NCBI RefSeq assembly: GCF_018687095.1
Contig: NZ_CP061286.1
Coordinates: 992,001-1,056,000, forward strand
Direction: 5' to 3'
DNA length: 64,000 nucleotides
From: Polynucleobacter sp. MWH-UH25E
GTDB lineage: Bacteria; Pseudomonadota; Gammaproteobacteria; Burkholderiales; Burkholderiaceae
A program made the translations under genes and the position numbers. Positions 33,458 to 41,129 of this stretch are shown here, piece after piece. The notes beneath the pieces were generated by a model that was not told the origin of the DNA, did no database searches, and worked only from the letters and a program-made list of their open reading frames with translations. Position 1 is the first letter of the stretch; each line of letters starts with the position of its first letter.

Positions 33458-34756
33458 ATGGCAGATCGCAAAGCTGAAATCGCAGCAATTCAGAAGGATT
33501 GGGATACCAATCCACGTTGGAAAGGCATCAAACGTGGCTATACGGCAGAGGATGTTGTACGTCTTCGCGGCTCATTAATGATTGAGCACACATTGGCAAA
33601 GCACGGCGCTGAAAAATTGTGGGATCTTGTGAATAACGAAGCATATGTAAATTGCTTAGGTGCATTGACTGGTGGTCAAGCAATGCAACAGGTTAAAGCT
33701 GGTATTCAAGCGATTTACTTATCTGGTTGGCAAGTAGCTGCTGACGGTAACTCATATGCAGCGATGTACCCAGATCAATCTTTGTATCCAGTTGATTCTG
33801 TTCCAAAGATGGTTGAGCGTATTAACAACTCGTTCCAACGTGCCGATGAAATTCAAACTGCTAAAGGTATTGGCCCTGGCGATGCAGGTTATATCGACTA
33901 CTATGCGCCAATCGTTGCTGATGCGGAAGCCGGTTTCGGTGGTGTATTGAACGCTTTTGAATTGGCAAAAGCATTGATCAAACAAGGTGCTGCTGGCGTT
34001 CACTTTGAAGACCAACTCTCTTCTGTGAAGAAGTGCGGTCACTTGGGTGGCAAGGTATTGTTGCCAACAGGTGAGTCTGTACAGAAATTGATCGCAGCCC
34101 GTTTGGCTGCCGACGTAATGGGTGTTCCAACAATTATCTTGGCTCGTACCGATGCTGAAGCTGCTGATTTGTTGACATCTGATTACGATGAAAACGACAA
34201 GCCATTCTTAACTGGTGAGCGCACTGCAGAAGGTTTCTACAAGACTCGTAAAGGTTTAGATCAAGCGATTTCACGTGGATTGGCTTACGCTGAATATGCT
34301 GATATGGTTTGGTGTGAAACTGGTACGCCTGATTTGGATTTTGCGCGTCAATTCGCTGAAGCAATTCGTGCGAAGTTCCCAGGCAAGATGTTGGCATACA
34401 ACTGCTCACCATCATTTAACTGGAAGAAGAACTTGGATGATGCAACGATTGCGAAATTCCAACGTGAGTTGGGTGCAATGGGTTACAAGTATCAGTTCAT
34501 TACTCTCGCTGGTATTCACTCTATGTGGTACAACATGTACGACTTGGCGCAAGATTACTCCAAGCGTGGCATGACTGCTTATGTTGAGAAAGTACAAGAG
34601 CCAGAATTTGCTGCTCGTGATCGTGGATACACATTCGTATCACATCAGCAAGAAGTTGGCACAGGTTACTTTGATGATGTAACAACTGTTATTCAAGGTG
34701 GCAAGTCATCTGTTACAGCATTGACTGGTTCTACTGAAGAAGAGCAGTTCCACTAA
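33458..34756 (+). CDS. aceA: Isocitrate lyase
   Basis: A 432-residue enzyme of the glyoxylate shunt that splits isocitrate into glyoxylate and succinate. The catalytic loop KKCGHLGGK places the active cysteine at residue 193 (E. coli Cys195). Metal-binding acids lie in VADAEAGFGG and HFEDQ, and NCSPSFNWKK is the C-terminal active-site motif. The GGGAGAAA ribosome site is strong. No malate synthase gene is in the window. The two overlapping palindromes upstream suggest control by an IclR-type protein, which is not encoded here. Confidence 0.97.
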   Translation: MADRKAEIAAIQKDWDTNPRWKGIKRGYTAEDVVRLRGSLMIEHTLAKHGAEKLWDLVNNEAYVNCLGALTGGQAMQQVKAGIQAIYLSGWQVAADGNSYAAMYPDQSLYPVDSVPKMVERINNSFQRADEIQTAKGIGPGDAGYIDYYAPIVADAEAGFGGVLNAFELAKALIKQGAAGVHFEDQLSSVKKCGHLGGKVLLPTGESVQKLIAARLAADVMGVPTIILARTDAEAADLLTSDYDENDKPFLTGERTAEGFYKTRKGLDQAISRGLAYAEYADMVWCETGTPDLDFARQFAEAIRAKFPGKMLAYNCSPSFNWKKNLDDATIAKFQRELGAMGYKYQFITLAGIHSMWYNMYDLAQDYSKRGMTAYVEKVQEPEFAARDRGYTFVSHQQEVGTGYFDDVTTVIQGGKSSVTALTGSTEEEQFH

Positions 34757-34800
34757 GAATCCCTAAGTAGTCTGTAGTAGCAGTAACACCCTTACTGCCG

Positions 34801-34843
34801 CGGCATCTAAATTACCTCACAAAGGTGACTTAGATGCCGTTTT
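34801..34843 (+). terminator. Rho-independent terminator of aceA
   Basis: Perfect 10-bp arms CGGCATCTAA (34801-34810) and TTAGATGCCG (34830-34839), with an inner ACCT/AGGT stem, followed by TTTTC. The promoter of the next gene overlaps its descending arm. Confidence 0.8.
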
Positions 34844-34853
34844 CGTATACATT
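34825..34853 (+). promoter_or_regulatory. Leaderless-type promoter of the HIT gene
   Basis: GTGACT (34825-34830), 17 bases, then TACATT (34848-34853). The -10 hexamer begins exactly 12 bases before the ATG at 34860, and there is no Shine-Dalgarno site. Confidence 0.5.
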
Positions 34854-34859
34854 CATTGC

Positions 34860-35300
34860 ATGACCAATTGCACACTTTGTAAGGATGAGCTCAAGCCCGA
34901 AGAGGGTGAGTTAGTTTGGCGTGGTGACGACTGCCGAGTGATTATGGTGAATGATCCAGATTTACCGGGGTTTTGTCGGGTCATCTGGAATCGCCATGTT
35001 CCGGAGATGTCTGATCTCACTTATGGTGAGCGTGAGCACATCATGTCTCTAGTGTTTGCTGTTGAAGAGGTTATTCGTGAGGTAATGGAGCCGCATAAGG
35101 TCAATCTCGCAACCTTGGGCAATATGGTTCCTCATATTCACTGGCATGTGATTCCCCGTTACCAGGATGACGCGTATTTCCCGGGTTCACCGTGGTCTGC
35201 CAAGGTGAGAGAGGGTTCAAAAACGGCGCTTGAGTCTAGAAGAGCGCTCGCCAAGAGGCTGCCCGCCATTATTCGGGATGCGATTTCGCAAATGTATTAA
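34860..35300 (+). CDS. HIT-family nucleotide hydrolase/transferase
   Basis: A 146-residue protein with the histidine triad PHIHWHVIPRY near residue 95 and an N-terminal CTLC pair (residues 4-7) that may bind zinc. HIT proteins hydrolyse phosphoramidate or dinucleoside bonds of nucleotides. The substrate cannot be told. The gene starts right after the aceA terminator, from a promoter with a -10 element at the leaderless spacing. Confidence 0.9.
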   Translation: MTNCTLCKDELKPEEGELVWRGDDCRVIMVNDPDLPGFCRVIWNRHVPEMSDLTYGEREHIMSLVFAVEEVIREVMEPHKVNLATLGNMVPHIHWHVIPRYQDDAYFPGSPWSAKVREGSKTALESRRALAKRLPAIIRDAISQMY

Positions 35301-35365
35301 ATTAATAGAAAATCAGCGCAAAGCTGAAAAGCAGCACCCATAATAAAAATAGATGGAGACAAGTA

Positions 35366-36037
35366 GTGATAAACAAAATCATTCCTGGCGTGGCGCAGGC
35401 CGTCCAGGATATATCTGATGGCTCAACCATTTTAGTTTCCGGTTTTGGTGGGGCGGGTCTACCAATTTATTTATTAGACGCACTTGCGGAGCAGGGCGCC
35501 AAGAATCTCACCATCATCAGCAACAATGCCGGAAATTCAGGAATCGGTATTGCCAAGTTAATTGGCAATGGTCAGGTTAAAAAAGTAGTTTGCTCATTTC
35601 CTCGCCAGCCAGAATCTGGTGCTTTCGATGACCTGTATCGCGATGGAAAAATTGAGCTTGAGTTAGTTCCGCAAGGTACTCTAGCCGAGCGGATACGTGC
35701 TGGTGGTGCTGGAATTGGTGGCTTCTATACGCCTACCGGTTTTGGCACAGAGTTGGCTAAAGGAAAAGATACGCGTGTTATCGATGGCATTGATCATATT
35801 TTTGAAACAGCGATTAAGGCGGACTATGCGCTCATTAAGGCCGACAGGGGGGATCGTTGGGGTAATTTAACTTATCACCGCACAGGTCGTAACTTCGGTC
35901 CCATTATGGCAACTGCTGCGCGTTGCACCATTGCGCAAGTGAATGAAGTCGTGGAACTAGGTCAGCTTGATCCTGAAGTAATCGTCACCCCTGGAATTTT
36001 TGTGAAACGTATTGTGCTGGTAGGAGGCAAATCATGA
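35366..36037 (+). CDS. 3-oxoacid/3-oxoadipate CoA-transferase subunit A
   Basis: A 223-residue subunit with the class I signatures SGFGGAGLP, ISNNAGNSG and GGAGIGGFYTPTGFGTELA. It resembles PcaI and ScoA, which move CoA from succinyl-CoA to a 3-oxoacid. The start is GTG with ATGGAGACAAG before it. It overlaps subunit B by 4 bases. As first gene of a five-gene operon with a Bug protein, a thiolase-fold protein and DUF35, it probably activates an imported carboxylate; whether this is 3-oxoadipate is uncertain because no other pca gene is nearby. Confidence 0.9.
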   Translation: MINKIIPGVAQAVQDISDGSTILVSGFGGAGLPIYLLDALAEQGAKNLTIISNNAGNSGIGIAKLIGNGQVKKVVCSFPRQPESGAFDDLYRDGKIELELVPQGTLAERIRAGGAGIGGFYTPTGFGTELAKGKDTRVIDGIDHIFETAIKADYALIKADRGDRWGNLTYHRTGRNFGPIMATAARCTIAQVNEVVELGQLDPEVIVTPGIFVKRIVLVGGKS

Positions 36038-36699
36038 TTGATCTCTCCAAAGTCAAAAAACGCACAACAGCGGATATTGCCAAGCGGATCGTTCAAGATA
36101 TTCCTGACGGTGCACATGTTAACTTGGGTATTGGTCAACCGATGACCATTTCTAATTACCTGCCTTCGGATAAAGAGATTCTCTTGCACTCCGAGAATGG
36201 GTTGCTTGGCATGGGGCCACTTGCAAAAGATCATGAGATTGATGAGGAGTTAGTGAATGCTGGCAAGCAGCCGGTAACCATGTTGCCGGGCGCATCACTT
36301 TGTCATCATGCAGATTCTTTTGTGATGATTCGTGGAGGTCATATTGATATTTGTGTCTTAGGCGCCTTTCAGGTTTCAATAAAGGGCGATATCGCAAATT
36401 GGCGTACCGGCGATCCAAAAGCTATCCCAGCAGTTGGTGGCGCAATGGATTTGGCTTTGGGTGCCAAGAAGTTATTTGTCATGATGGAGCATCTCACTAA
36501 ATCCGGTGAGTCCAAATTGGCTAAAGAGTGCACATATCCTTTGACTGCTTTGGCTGCTGTTGACTGTATTTATACCGATTTGGCAACAATCGCTGTTACG
36601 CCTCAAGGTCTCGTTGCAGTAGATTGGGTCGATGGTCTTAGTTTTGAAGAGTTGCAATCTTTGAGTGGCGTACCAATGATTCAGGGTTCGGCACAATAA
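36034..36699 (+). CDS. 3-oxoacid/3-oxoadipate CoA-transferase subunit B
   Basis: A 221-residue subunit carrying the catalytic glutamate in SENGLLGMG (Glu54), which forms the enzyme-CoA thioester in class I CoA-transferases. Other signatures are NLGIGQP and PAVGGAMDLALGAKKL. It pairs with the subunit A gene upstream (4-base overlap). The following Bug gene starts immediately at 36700, without any gap, so translation is likely coupled. Confidence 0.92.
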   Translation: MIDLSKVKKRTTADIAKRIVQDIPDGAHVNLGIGQPMTISNYLPSDKEILLHSENGLLGMGPLAKDHEIDEELVNAGKQPVTMLPGASLCHHADSFVMIRGGHIDICVLGAFQVSIKGDIANWRTGDPKAIPAVGGAMDLALGAKKLFVMMEHLTKSGESKLAKECTYPLTALAAVDCIYTDLATIAVTPQGLVAVDWVDGLSFEELQSLSGVPMIQGSAQ

Positions 36700-37674
36700 A
36701 TGAAGGTGCGTCTCAAATCAATAATCATTCTTACTACTTGGCTAGTTTCTGGAATCGTTTGTGCTCAGAGCAAAATGGATTACCCAAGTAAGCCAATTCA
36801 CTTGATTGTGGGATTTTCTCCTGGAGGTTCCGCAGATACAGTTGGGCGAGCATTGGCGGAGGGGCTTTCAGTCAGACTAGGCCAGCCTGTTGTGGTTGAA
36901 AATAAAGCAGGCGCAAACGGCAATATCGCCGCTGAGTATGTTGCACGTTCAGCACCGGATGGTTATGTTTTATATTTCCCTTCAATTGGCCATGCTGTAA
37001 ATGCTTCGCTCTATAAAAATCTTCCTTATGATCCTGTAAAAGATTTCACAGCAATAGGTGGTGTGTTTTCAGCGCCTAATATCTTGATCGTCCCCGCAAA
37101 CTCCCCTTATAAATCCGTTAGTGAATTAATTGCGGCAGGGAAAGCCAATCCAGGTAAGCTCACTTTTGCTTCTAGCGGTAGCGGTACATCTGTTCATCTA
37201 TCAGCAGTGTTGTTTGAAAAGATGGCTAAGATCGACATGATTCATGTGCCGTATAAAGGTACCGGTAGTGCTATGCCTGATGTCATTTCAGGGCAGGTCG
37301 ATATGAGTTTTCCAAACCTGCCAAGTGGGTTACCGCATGTAAAGTCAGGCAGCTTAAGAGCACTTGGTGTTACCACTGCAAAACGATCGGCGGCAGCGCC
37401 AAACATTCCGACGATAGCTGAATCTGGGCTTCCCGGTTATGACATGGCTACTTGGTATGGTTTGGTGGCGCCAGCAAATTTACCAGTAGAGATTCGTAAT
37501 CGAATTAATAAAGAGCTGCAGGGTATTCTGGCCGATCCAAAATTTAAAGATAAGTTAATTGCGCAGGGAGCTGACCCAATGCCGGGAACGCCTGAGCAGT
37601 TCTCGGCTTTCATTAAGGCTGAAATTGAGAAGTGGCGTAAATTAATTGCACAGTCTCAAATTACGATTGATTAA
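36700..37674 (+). CDS. Bug/TctC-family periplasmic substrate-binding protein of the CoA-transferase operon
   Basis: A 324-residue secreted protein: signal peptide (cleavage near residue 22, ...IVCAQSK), then YPSKPIHLIVGFSPGGSADT and GQPVVVENKAGANGN. Its place inside an operon with CoA-transferase subunits makes its ligand likely to be the acid that this operon metabolises. No TctA/TctB membrane genes are present here, so it must use permeases encoded elsewhere, or act in sensing. Confidence 0.93.
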   Translation: MKVRLKSIIILTTWLVSGIVCAQSKMDYPSKPIHLIVGFSPGGSADTVGRALAEGLSVRLGQPVVVENKAGANGNIAAEYVARSAPDGYVLYFPSIGHAVNASLYKNLPYDPVKDFTAIGGVFSAPNILIVPANSPYKSVSELIAAGKANPGKLTFASSGSGTSVHLSAVLFEKMAKIDMIHVPYKGTGSAMPDVISGQVDMSFPNLPSGLPHVKSGSLRALGVTTAKRSAAAPNIPTIAESGLPGYDMATWYGLVAPANLPVEIRNRINKELQGILADPKFKDKLIAQGADPMPGTPEQFSAFIKAEIEKWRKLIAQSQITID

Positions 37675-37708
37675 TTCATCAAAAGATGTAGAAAGGCGTT
37701 AAACATTC

Positions 37709-38890
37709 ATGTCATTTGCTGCTAATAAGTACGATGCCTGTATAGCGGGCATTTATGAGCATCCGCTAAGGGTCGCACCAAATCATACGGTGGCTCAGTT
37801 GCATGCTGAAGTTGCTCGAGGTGCCTTGCAAGATGCAGGGCTCACTTTAGATGATGTAGATGGATATTTTTGTGCTGGTGATGCACCGGGAATGGGTCCG
37901 GTGTCTATGGCTGACTACCTAGGTTTAAAGAAATTAACTTATCTTGACTCTACTGATACCGGCGGATCATCCTACTTAACGCACGTTAATCACGCTGCTC
38001 GTGCTATCGCCGCTGGTCAATGCAAGGTGGCGCTCATTACTTTGGCAGGTCGCCCAAAGTCTGAAGGATCGAGTGGTACACAAGTGCGTAGTCAATGGGC
38101 CAGCGCTCCCGACTTTGCTTTTGAGAAACCCTATTCACCGGCACCATTAAATACCTATGCGATGTGCGCGATGCGTCACATGTATGAGTTTGGGACTACG
38201 AGTGAGCAACTGGCCTGGATTAAGGTTGCGGCATCCCATCATGCGCAACATAATCCGAATGCTGCTTTGAAGGATGTATTAACTGTGGAAGATGTGCTGA
38301 ATTCACCGATGATTGCGGATCCACTACATCGTGCTGATTGCTGTGTAGTCACTGATAGCGGTGGCGCGTTGGTGGTGGTTCATCCTGACATTGCTAAGAC
38401 TTTAAAAAAGCCTGTGGTTACCATGATGGGTGCCGGTGAAACAACCAAGGGTCAAATGGGTGGCAAGGTCGATCTAACCTACTCGGGTCTTGCTTGGGCA
38501 GCGCCTTTGGCATTTAAGGAGGCAAAGTTGACGCCAGAGCAAATTCGTTATGCCTCAATCTATGACAGCTTCACTATTACCGTATTGATTCAGCTGGAGG
38601 ATCTCGGATTTTGTAAAAAGGGTGAAGGCGGTAAGTTTGTCGAGGGTGGCCAACTCATTTCTGGAAAAGGAAAATTGGCATTTAATACTGATGGTGGCGG
38701 CCTATGTAACAATCATCCGGCAAACCGCGGTGGTATGACTAAAGTAATTGAGGCTGTTAGGCAGTTACGTGGAGAGGCGCATCCAGCTGTGCAAGTTCCC
38801 AATCTGGAGTTTGCACTTGCATCTGGCATTGGAGGTGCGTTAGGCACACGTCATGGTGCCTCTGTATTAATTATGGGGAGATTGCAATGA
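37709..38890 (+). CDS. Thiolase-fold protein lacking catalytic cysteines, possible DUF35-dependent aldolase
   Basis: A 393-residue thiolase-superfamily protein. Where thiolases have the nucleophilic cysteine, this protein reads DTGGSSYL (about 83-90), and the C-terminal acid/base cysteine region reads LASGIGGALGT. The histidine of the NHPANRGG loop (about residue 337) is kept, as is IYDSFT (about 284-289). Among thiolase-fold proteins, this loss plus an adjacent DUF35 partner is known for the steroid side-chain aldolase Ltp2-ChsH2. A retro-aldol or other C-C reaction on an acyl-CoA is therefore more likely than thiolysis, by inference. It overlaps the DUF35 gene by 4 bases. Confidence 0.8.
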   Translation: MSFAANKYDACIAGIYEHPLRVAPNHTVAQLHAEVARGALQDAGLTLDDVDGYFCAGDAPGMGPVSMADYLGLKKLTYLDSTDTGGSSYLTHVNHAARAIAAGQCKVALITLAGRPKSEGSSGTQVRSQWASAPDFAFEKPYSPAPLNTYAMCAMRHMYEFGTTSEQLAWIKVAASHHAQHNPNAALKDVLTVEDVLNSPMIADPLHRADCCVVTDSGGALVVVHPDIAKTLKKPVVTMMGAGETTKGQMGGKVDLTYSGLAWAAPLAFKEAKLTPEQIRYASIYDSFTITVLIQLEDLGFCKKGEGGKFVEGGQLISGKGKLAFNTDGGGLCNNHPANRGGMTKVIEAVRQLRGEAHPAVQVPNLEFALASGIGGALGTRHGASVLIMGRLQ

Positions 38891-39297
38891 GCCAGGCAAA
38901 TCAAAAGCAACCAGAACATCGCCTGCCAAGTCCTGTTGCTAATCCTGAGAACAAAGCATTCCTCGAGGCTGCGCAGAAGGATGAGTTACTTATCAAGTAT
39001 TGCAATTCTTGCAAAGAGTCGCATTACTATCCGCGCACTATTTGTCCGCACTGTGGCAGTGACGACACTACTTGGGTAAAGTCGCCAGGGTTAGGTGAAA
39101 TCTATTCCTATACCGTAATGAGGCGCGGTGTAGAGGTTCCTTTTGCAATGGCCTATGTCAAATTGCAAGAAGGGATTTCTATGTTGACCCACCTGACCAA
39201 TTGCGATTTTGATTCAATTCAAGTTGGGCAAAAGGTCAGGGTAGTGTTCCAGGAAACGCAAGATGGTCAAAAAACCCATCTTTTTGAACCCATTTAA
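38887..39297 (+). CDS. DUF35 OB-fold zinc-ribbon partner protein
   Basis: A 136-residue protein: an N-terminal helix, a rubredoxin-like zinc ribbon with CNSC (39-42) and CPHC (53-56), and an OB fold (about 66-134). DUF35 proteins bind acyl-CoA and partner thiolase-fold enzymes. The ATG overlaps the stop of the thiolase-fold gene, as expected for a two-subunit complex. It ends the operon; the convergent DUF1841 gene ends 14 bases away. Confidence 0.9.
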   Translation: MSQANQKQPEHRLPSPVANPENKAFLEAAQKDELLIKYCNSCKESHYYPRTICPHCGSDDTTWVKSPGLGEIYSYTVMRRGVEVPFAMAYVKLQEGISMLTHLTNCDFDSIQVGQKVRVVFQETQDGQKTHLFEPI

Positions 39298-39311
39298 TTC
39301 TTGGTATAGCG

Positions 39312-39743
39312 TTAACAAAGTTTCCTGAGGGCCTCGAGATAATTCTCGGGGTTAAGGGGCTTGCCCTCTCTCTGTGATTCCCACATCACTTGCCCCAAGC
39401 ATTCCATCATGAGATGCTGGGCTTCATGTTCCGAACCCAGTTTCTTACTCAGTTTTTCAGCAATCTCTTTGATGCCAGGTGGTTGGTTGATAGAAATTTG
39501 TTCGCTAATCGATAGATGCATGGATAGATGCAAGAAGGGATTGGTTTCTCCGCGCTCTGGCGTGTAGTCTTGAGATAAGGCTCCCTCTGGGTCTGCTAAT
39601 AGGGCGTGATATTCCGGATGCTGCGCTATCCAGTCACTAGCCAGTGTCTCCATTGAATCCAAAATATGCCCATCACTTTTTTTCTTCCAGGTATCACAGA
39701 AAAAACGCCTAACTTCTTCACGAGTGGGATTAAATAGCGCCAC
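39312..39743 (-). CDS. DUF1841 family protein
   Basis: A 143-residue protein of unknown function. It begins near FNPTREEVRRFFCDTW, the conserved DUF1841 start, followed by a helical domain with HPEYHALLADPEGAL and NPFLHLSMHLSISEQ. A GTG start at 39743 is chosen because it has an AAGGA site and leaves the conserved segment at the N-terminus; a longer frame upstream would run deep into nth. It overlaps the end of nth by 14 bases. Confidence 0.82.
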   Translation of the reverse strand: MALFNPTREEVRRFFCDTWKKKSDGHILDSMETLASDWIAQHPEYHALLADPEGALSQDYTPERGETNPFLHLSMHLSISEQISINQPPGIKEIAEKLSKKLGSEHEAQHLMMECLGQVMWESQREGKPLNPENYLEALRKLC

Positions 39744-40389
39744 GAACTTTTCCTTTTGCTGTTTTTTGCTTGAATCCACATAGTGGCTCAACAATACATT
39801 GTGCACACTCAGGATTTCGCGCTTTGCAAGTATATCTACCATGCAAGATGAGCCAATGATGCGCATCTAGAAGATACTCTTTTGGAACTCGTTTAAGTAA
39901 TTGCTTCTCTACTTCCAGAACGTCTTTACCGGGTGCCAAGCCAGTGCGATTGGATACGCGAAAGATGTGTGTATCGACTGCGATAGTCGGTTGACCAAAG
40001 GCGGTATTGAGAATGACGTTGGCTGTTTTTCGACCAACGCCTGGTAAGGCCTCAAGATCTTCTCTGTTTTGCGGTACTTCGCCACCATGCTTTTCAATCA
40101 GTAGACGGCAGGTCTCCTGGATATGCCTACCTTTGGAATTAAAAAGGCCGATATGTTGAATATAAGGACGTACACCTTCTTCGCCAAGATCTAGCAGTGC
40201 TTGAGGGGTATTGGCAATCTTAAAAAGTTTGCGAGTACCCTTGTTTACTGATACATCGGTAGCCTGAGCTGATAGGAGCACTGCAATGAGTAGCTCAAAA
40301 GGCGAGTTATATTCCAACTCGGTAGTAGGTTTTGGATTGTTTACTTTGAGTTGCTCAAAAAAGGCACGACGCTTTTCTGGGTTCATCAT
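39730..40389 (-). CDS. nth: Endonuclease III
   Basis: A 219-residue DNA glycosylase/AP lyase that removes oxidised pyrimidines. The helix-hairpin-helix LPGVGRKTAN has the catalytic Lys121 and the later Asp139 (AVDTHIFRVSNR), matching E. coli Lys120/Asp138. The 4Fe-4S site is C-x6-C-x2-C-x5-C near the C-terminus (residues about 190-206). It overlaps the RnfB-like gene by 4 bases, a common arrangement in betaproteobacteria. Confidence 0.96.
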   Translation of the reverse strand: MMNPEKRRAFFEQLKVNNPKPTTELEYNSPFELLIAVLLSAQATDVSVNKGTRKLFKIANTPQALLDLGEEGVRPYIQHIGLFNSKGRHIQETCRLLIEKHGGEVPQNREDLEALPGVGRKTANVILNTAFGQPTIAVDTHIFRVSNRTGLAPGKDVLEVEKQLLKRVPKEYLLDAHHWLILHGRYTCKARNPECAQCIVEPLCGFKQKTAKGKVRGAI

Positions 40390-41078
40390 GATTTTTGCTG
40401 GGCCCTCGCAATTGCTGCGGCAATAATTGCGCGCTTGCGCTCTTTCTCTTTTTCTTCTTCTGCTGAGGAGGGTTGCTCTGCATTTACGGCGGCTAATTTA
40501 ACAGCTGCCTTCTTTGCCAAGCGCTCATCATTATCTTTTTGCTCGCGATCCAATCGCTGTTCGCGATCATGGTAGCGCTGTCGTGTAAGCCGGGCTAAAT
40601 CATCGCTCCAGGCATCCCAACCAGTCTTATCGCCGGTGACATTAATCATGGAGATGCAATCAACAGGACATGGCGGAATGCAAAGATCGCAACCAGTGCA
40701 CCAGTCTGAGAGCACCACATGCATTTGCTTGGATGCTCCCACGATTGCATCTACGGGACATGCTTGAATACAAAGAGTGCAGCCGATGCATTTCTGCGGA
40801 TCAATAAAAGCGACTGCTCGTGTGCGCTCAATACCGCATTCGGGATTGATGCTTGGATGCAAATCAAATGCATCTTGTGGATAAATTGGCGCCAATACTT
40901 GGCTCAGCCTTTTGATGCCCTCAACCCCACCTGGTGGACACTGGTTAGGAAGCGCTTCACCTTTGGCTAAGGCTTCGGCATATCCCCTGCAATCTGGGTA
41001 GCCACATTTAGTGCATTGAGTTTGAGGAAGAAGATCCTCTAGGCGATCGGCAAGCTCTTTCACCTCGTTGATCTTCAT
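40386..41078 (-). CDS. RnfB/RsxB-like Fe-S protein without membrane anchor
   Basis: A 230-residue iron-sulfur protein. It has the RnfB-type 4Fe-4S domain (CTKCGYPDCRGYAEAL, then CPPGG), two ferredoxin motifs (CIGCTLCIQACPVD and CTGCDLCIPPCPVD) and a charged helical tail (about 165-230) rich in E, K, R and A. The hydrophobic N-terminal helix of true RnfB is missing, and no other rnf gene is present. It is coupled to nth, so a role in supplying electrons or clusters to Fe-S enzymes is conceivable but unproven. Confidence 0.85.
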   Translation of the reverse strand: MKINEVKELADRLEDLLPQTQCTKCGYPDCRGYAEALAKGEALPNQCPPGGVEGIKRLSQVLAPIYPQDAFDLHPSINPECGIERTRAVAFIDPQKCIGCTLCIQACPVDAIVGASKQMHVVLSDWCTGCDLCIPPCPVDCISMINVTGDKTGWDAWSDDLARLTRQRYHDREQRLDREQKDNDERLAKKAAVKLAAVNAEQPSSAEEEKEKERKRAIIAAAIARAQQKS

Positions 41079-41101
41079 GAATTGCTAGTTCCCAATTTAA
41101 A

Positions 41102-41123
41102 TGAGAGACGCTAAGGTCTCTCA
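41102..41123 (-). terminator. Terminator-like hairpin after phaZ
   Basis: An 8-bp stem TGAGAGAC / GTCTCTCA with a 6-base loop, followed on the minus strand by TTTAAATT. It lies 6 bases after the phaZ stop. Confidence 0.6.
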
Positions 41124-41129
41124 ATTGTA

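Noticed and set aside
35366..36699. Naming the CoA-transferase pcaI/pcaJ of the beta-ketoadipate pathway
   Set aside because: The motifs fit, but no pcaB/C/D/F genes are present and the adjacent thiolase-fold protein cannot be PcaF, so the acid substrate is left open.
39744..39866. Longer reading frame for DUF1841, adding 41 residues
   Set aside because: The extra part lies wholly inside nth, has no family similarity, and the GTG at 39743 has a ribosome site and the conserved start FNPTREEVRRFF just after it.
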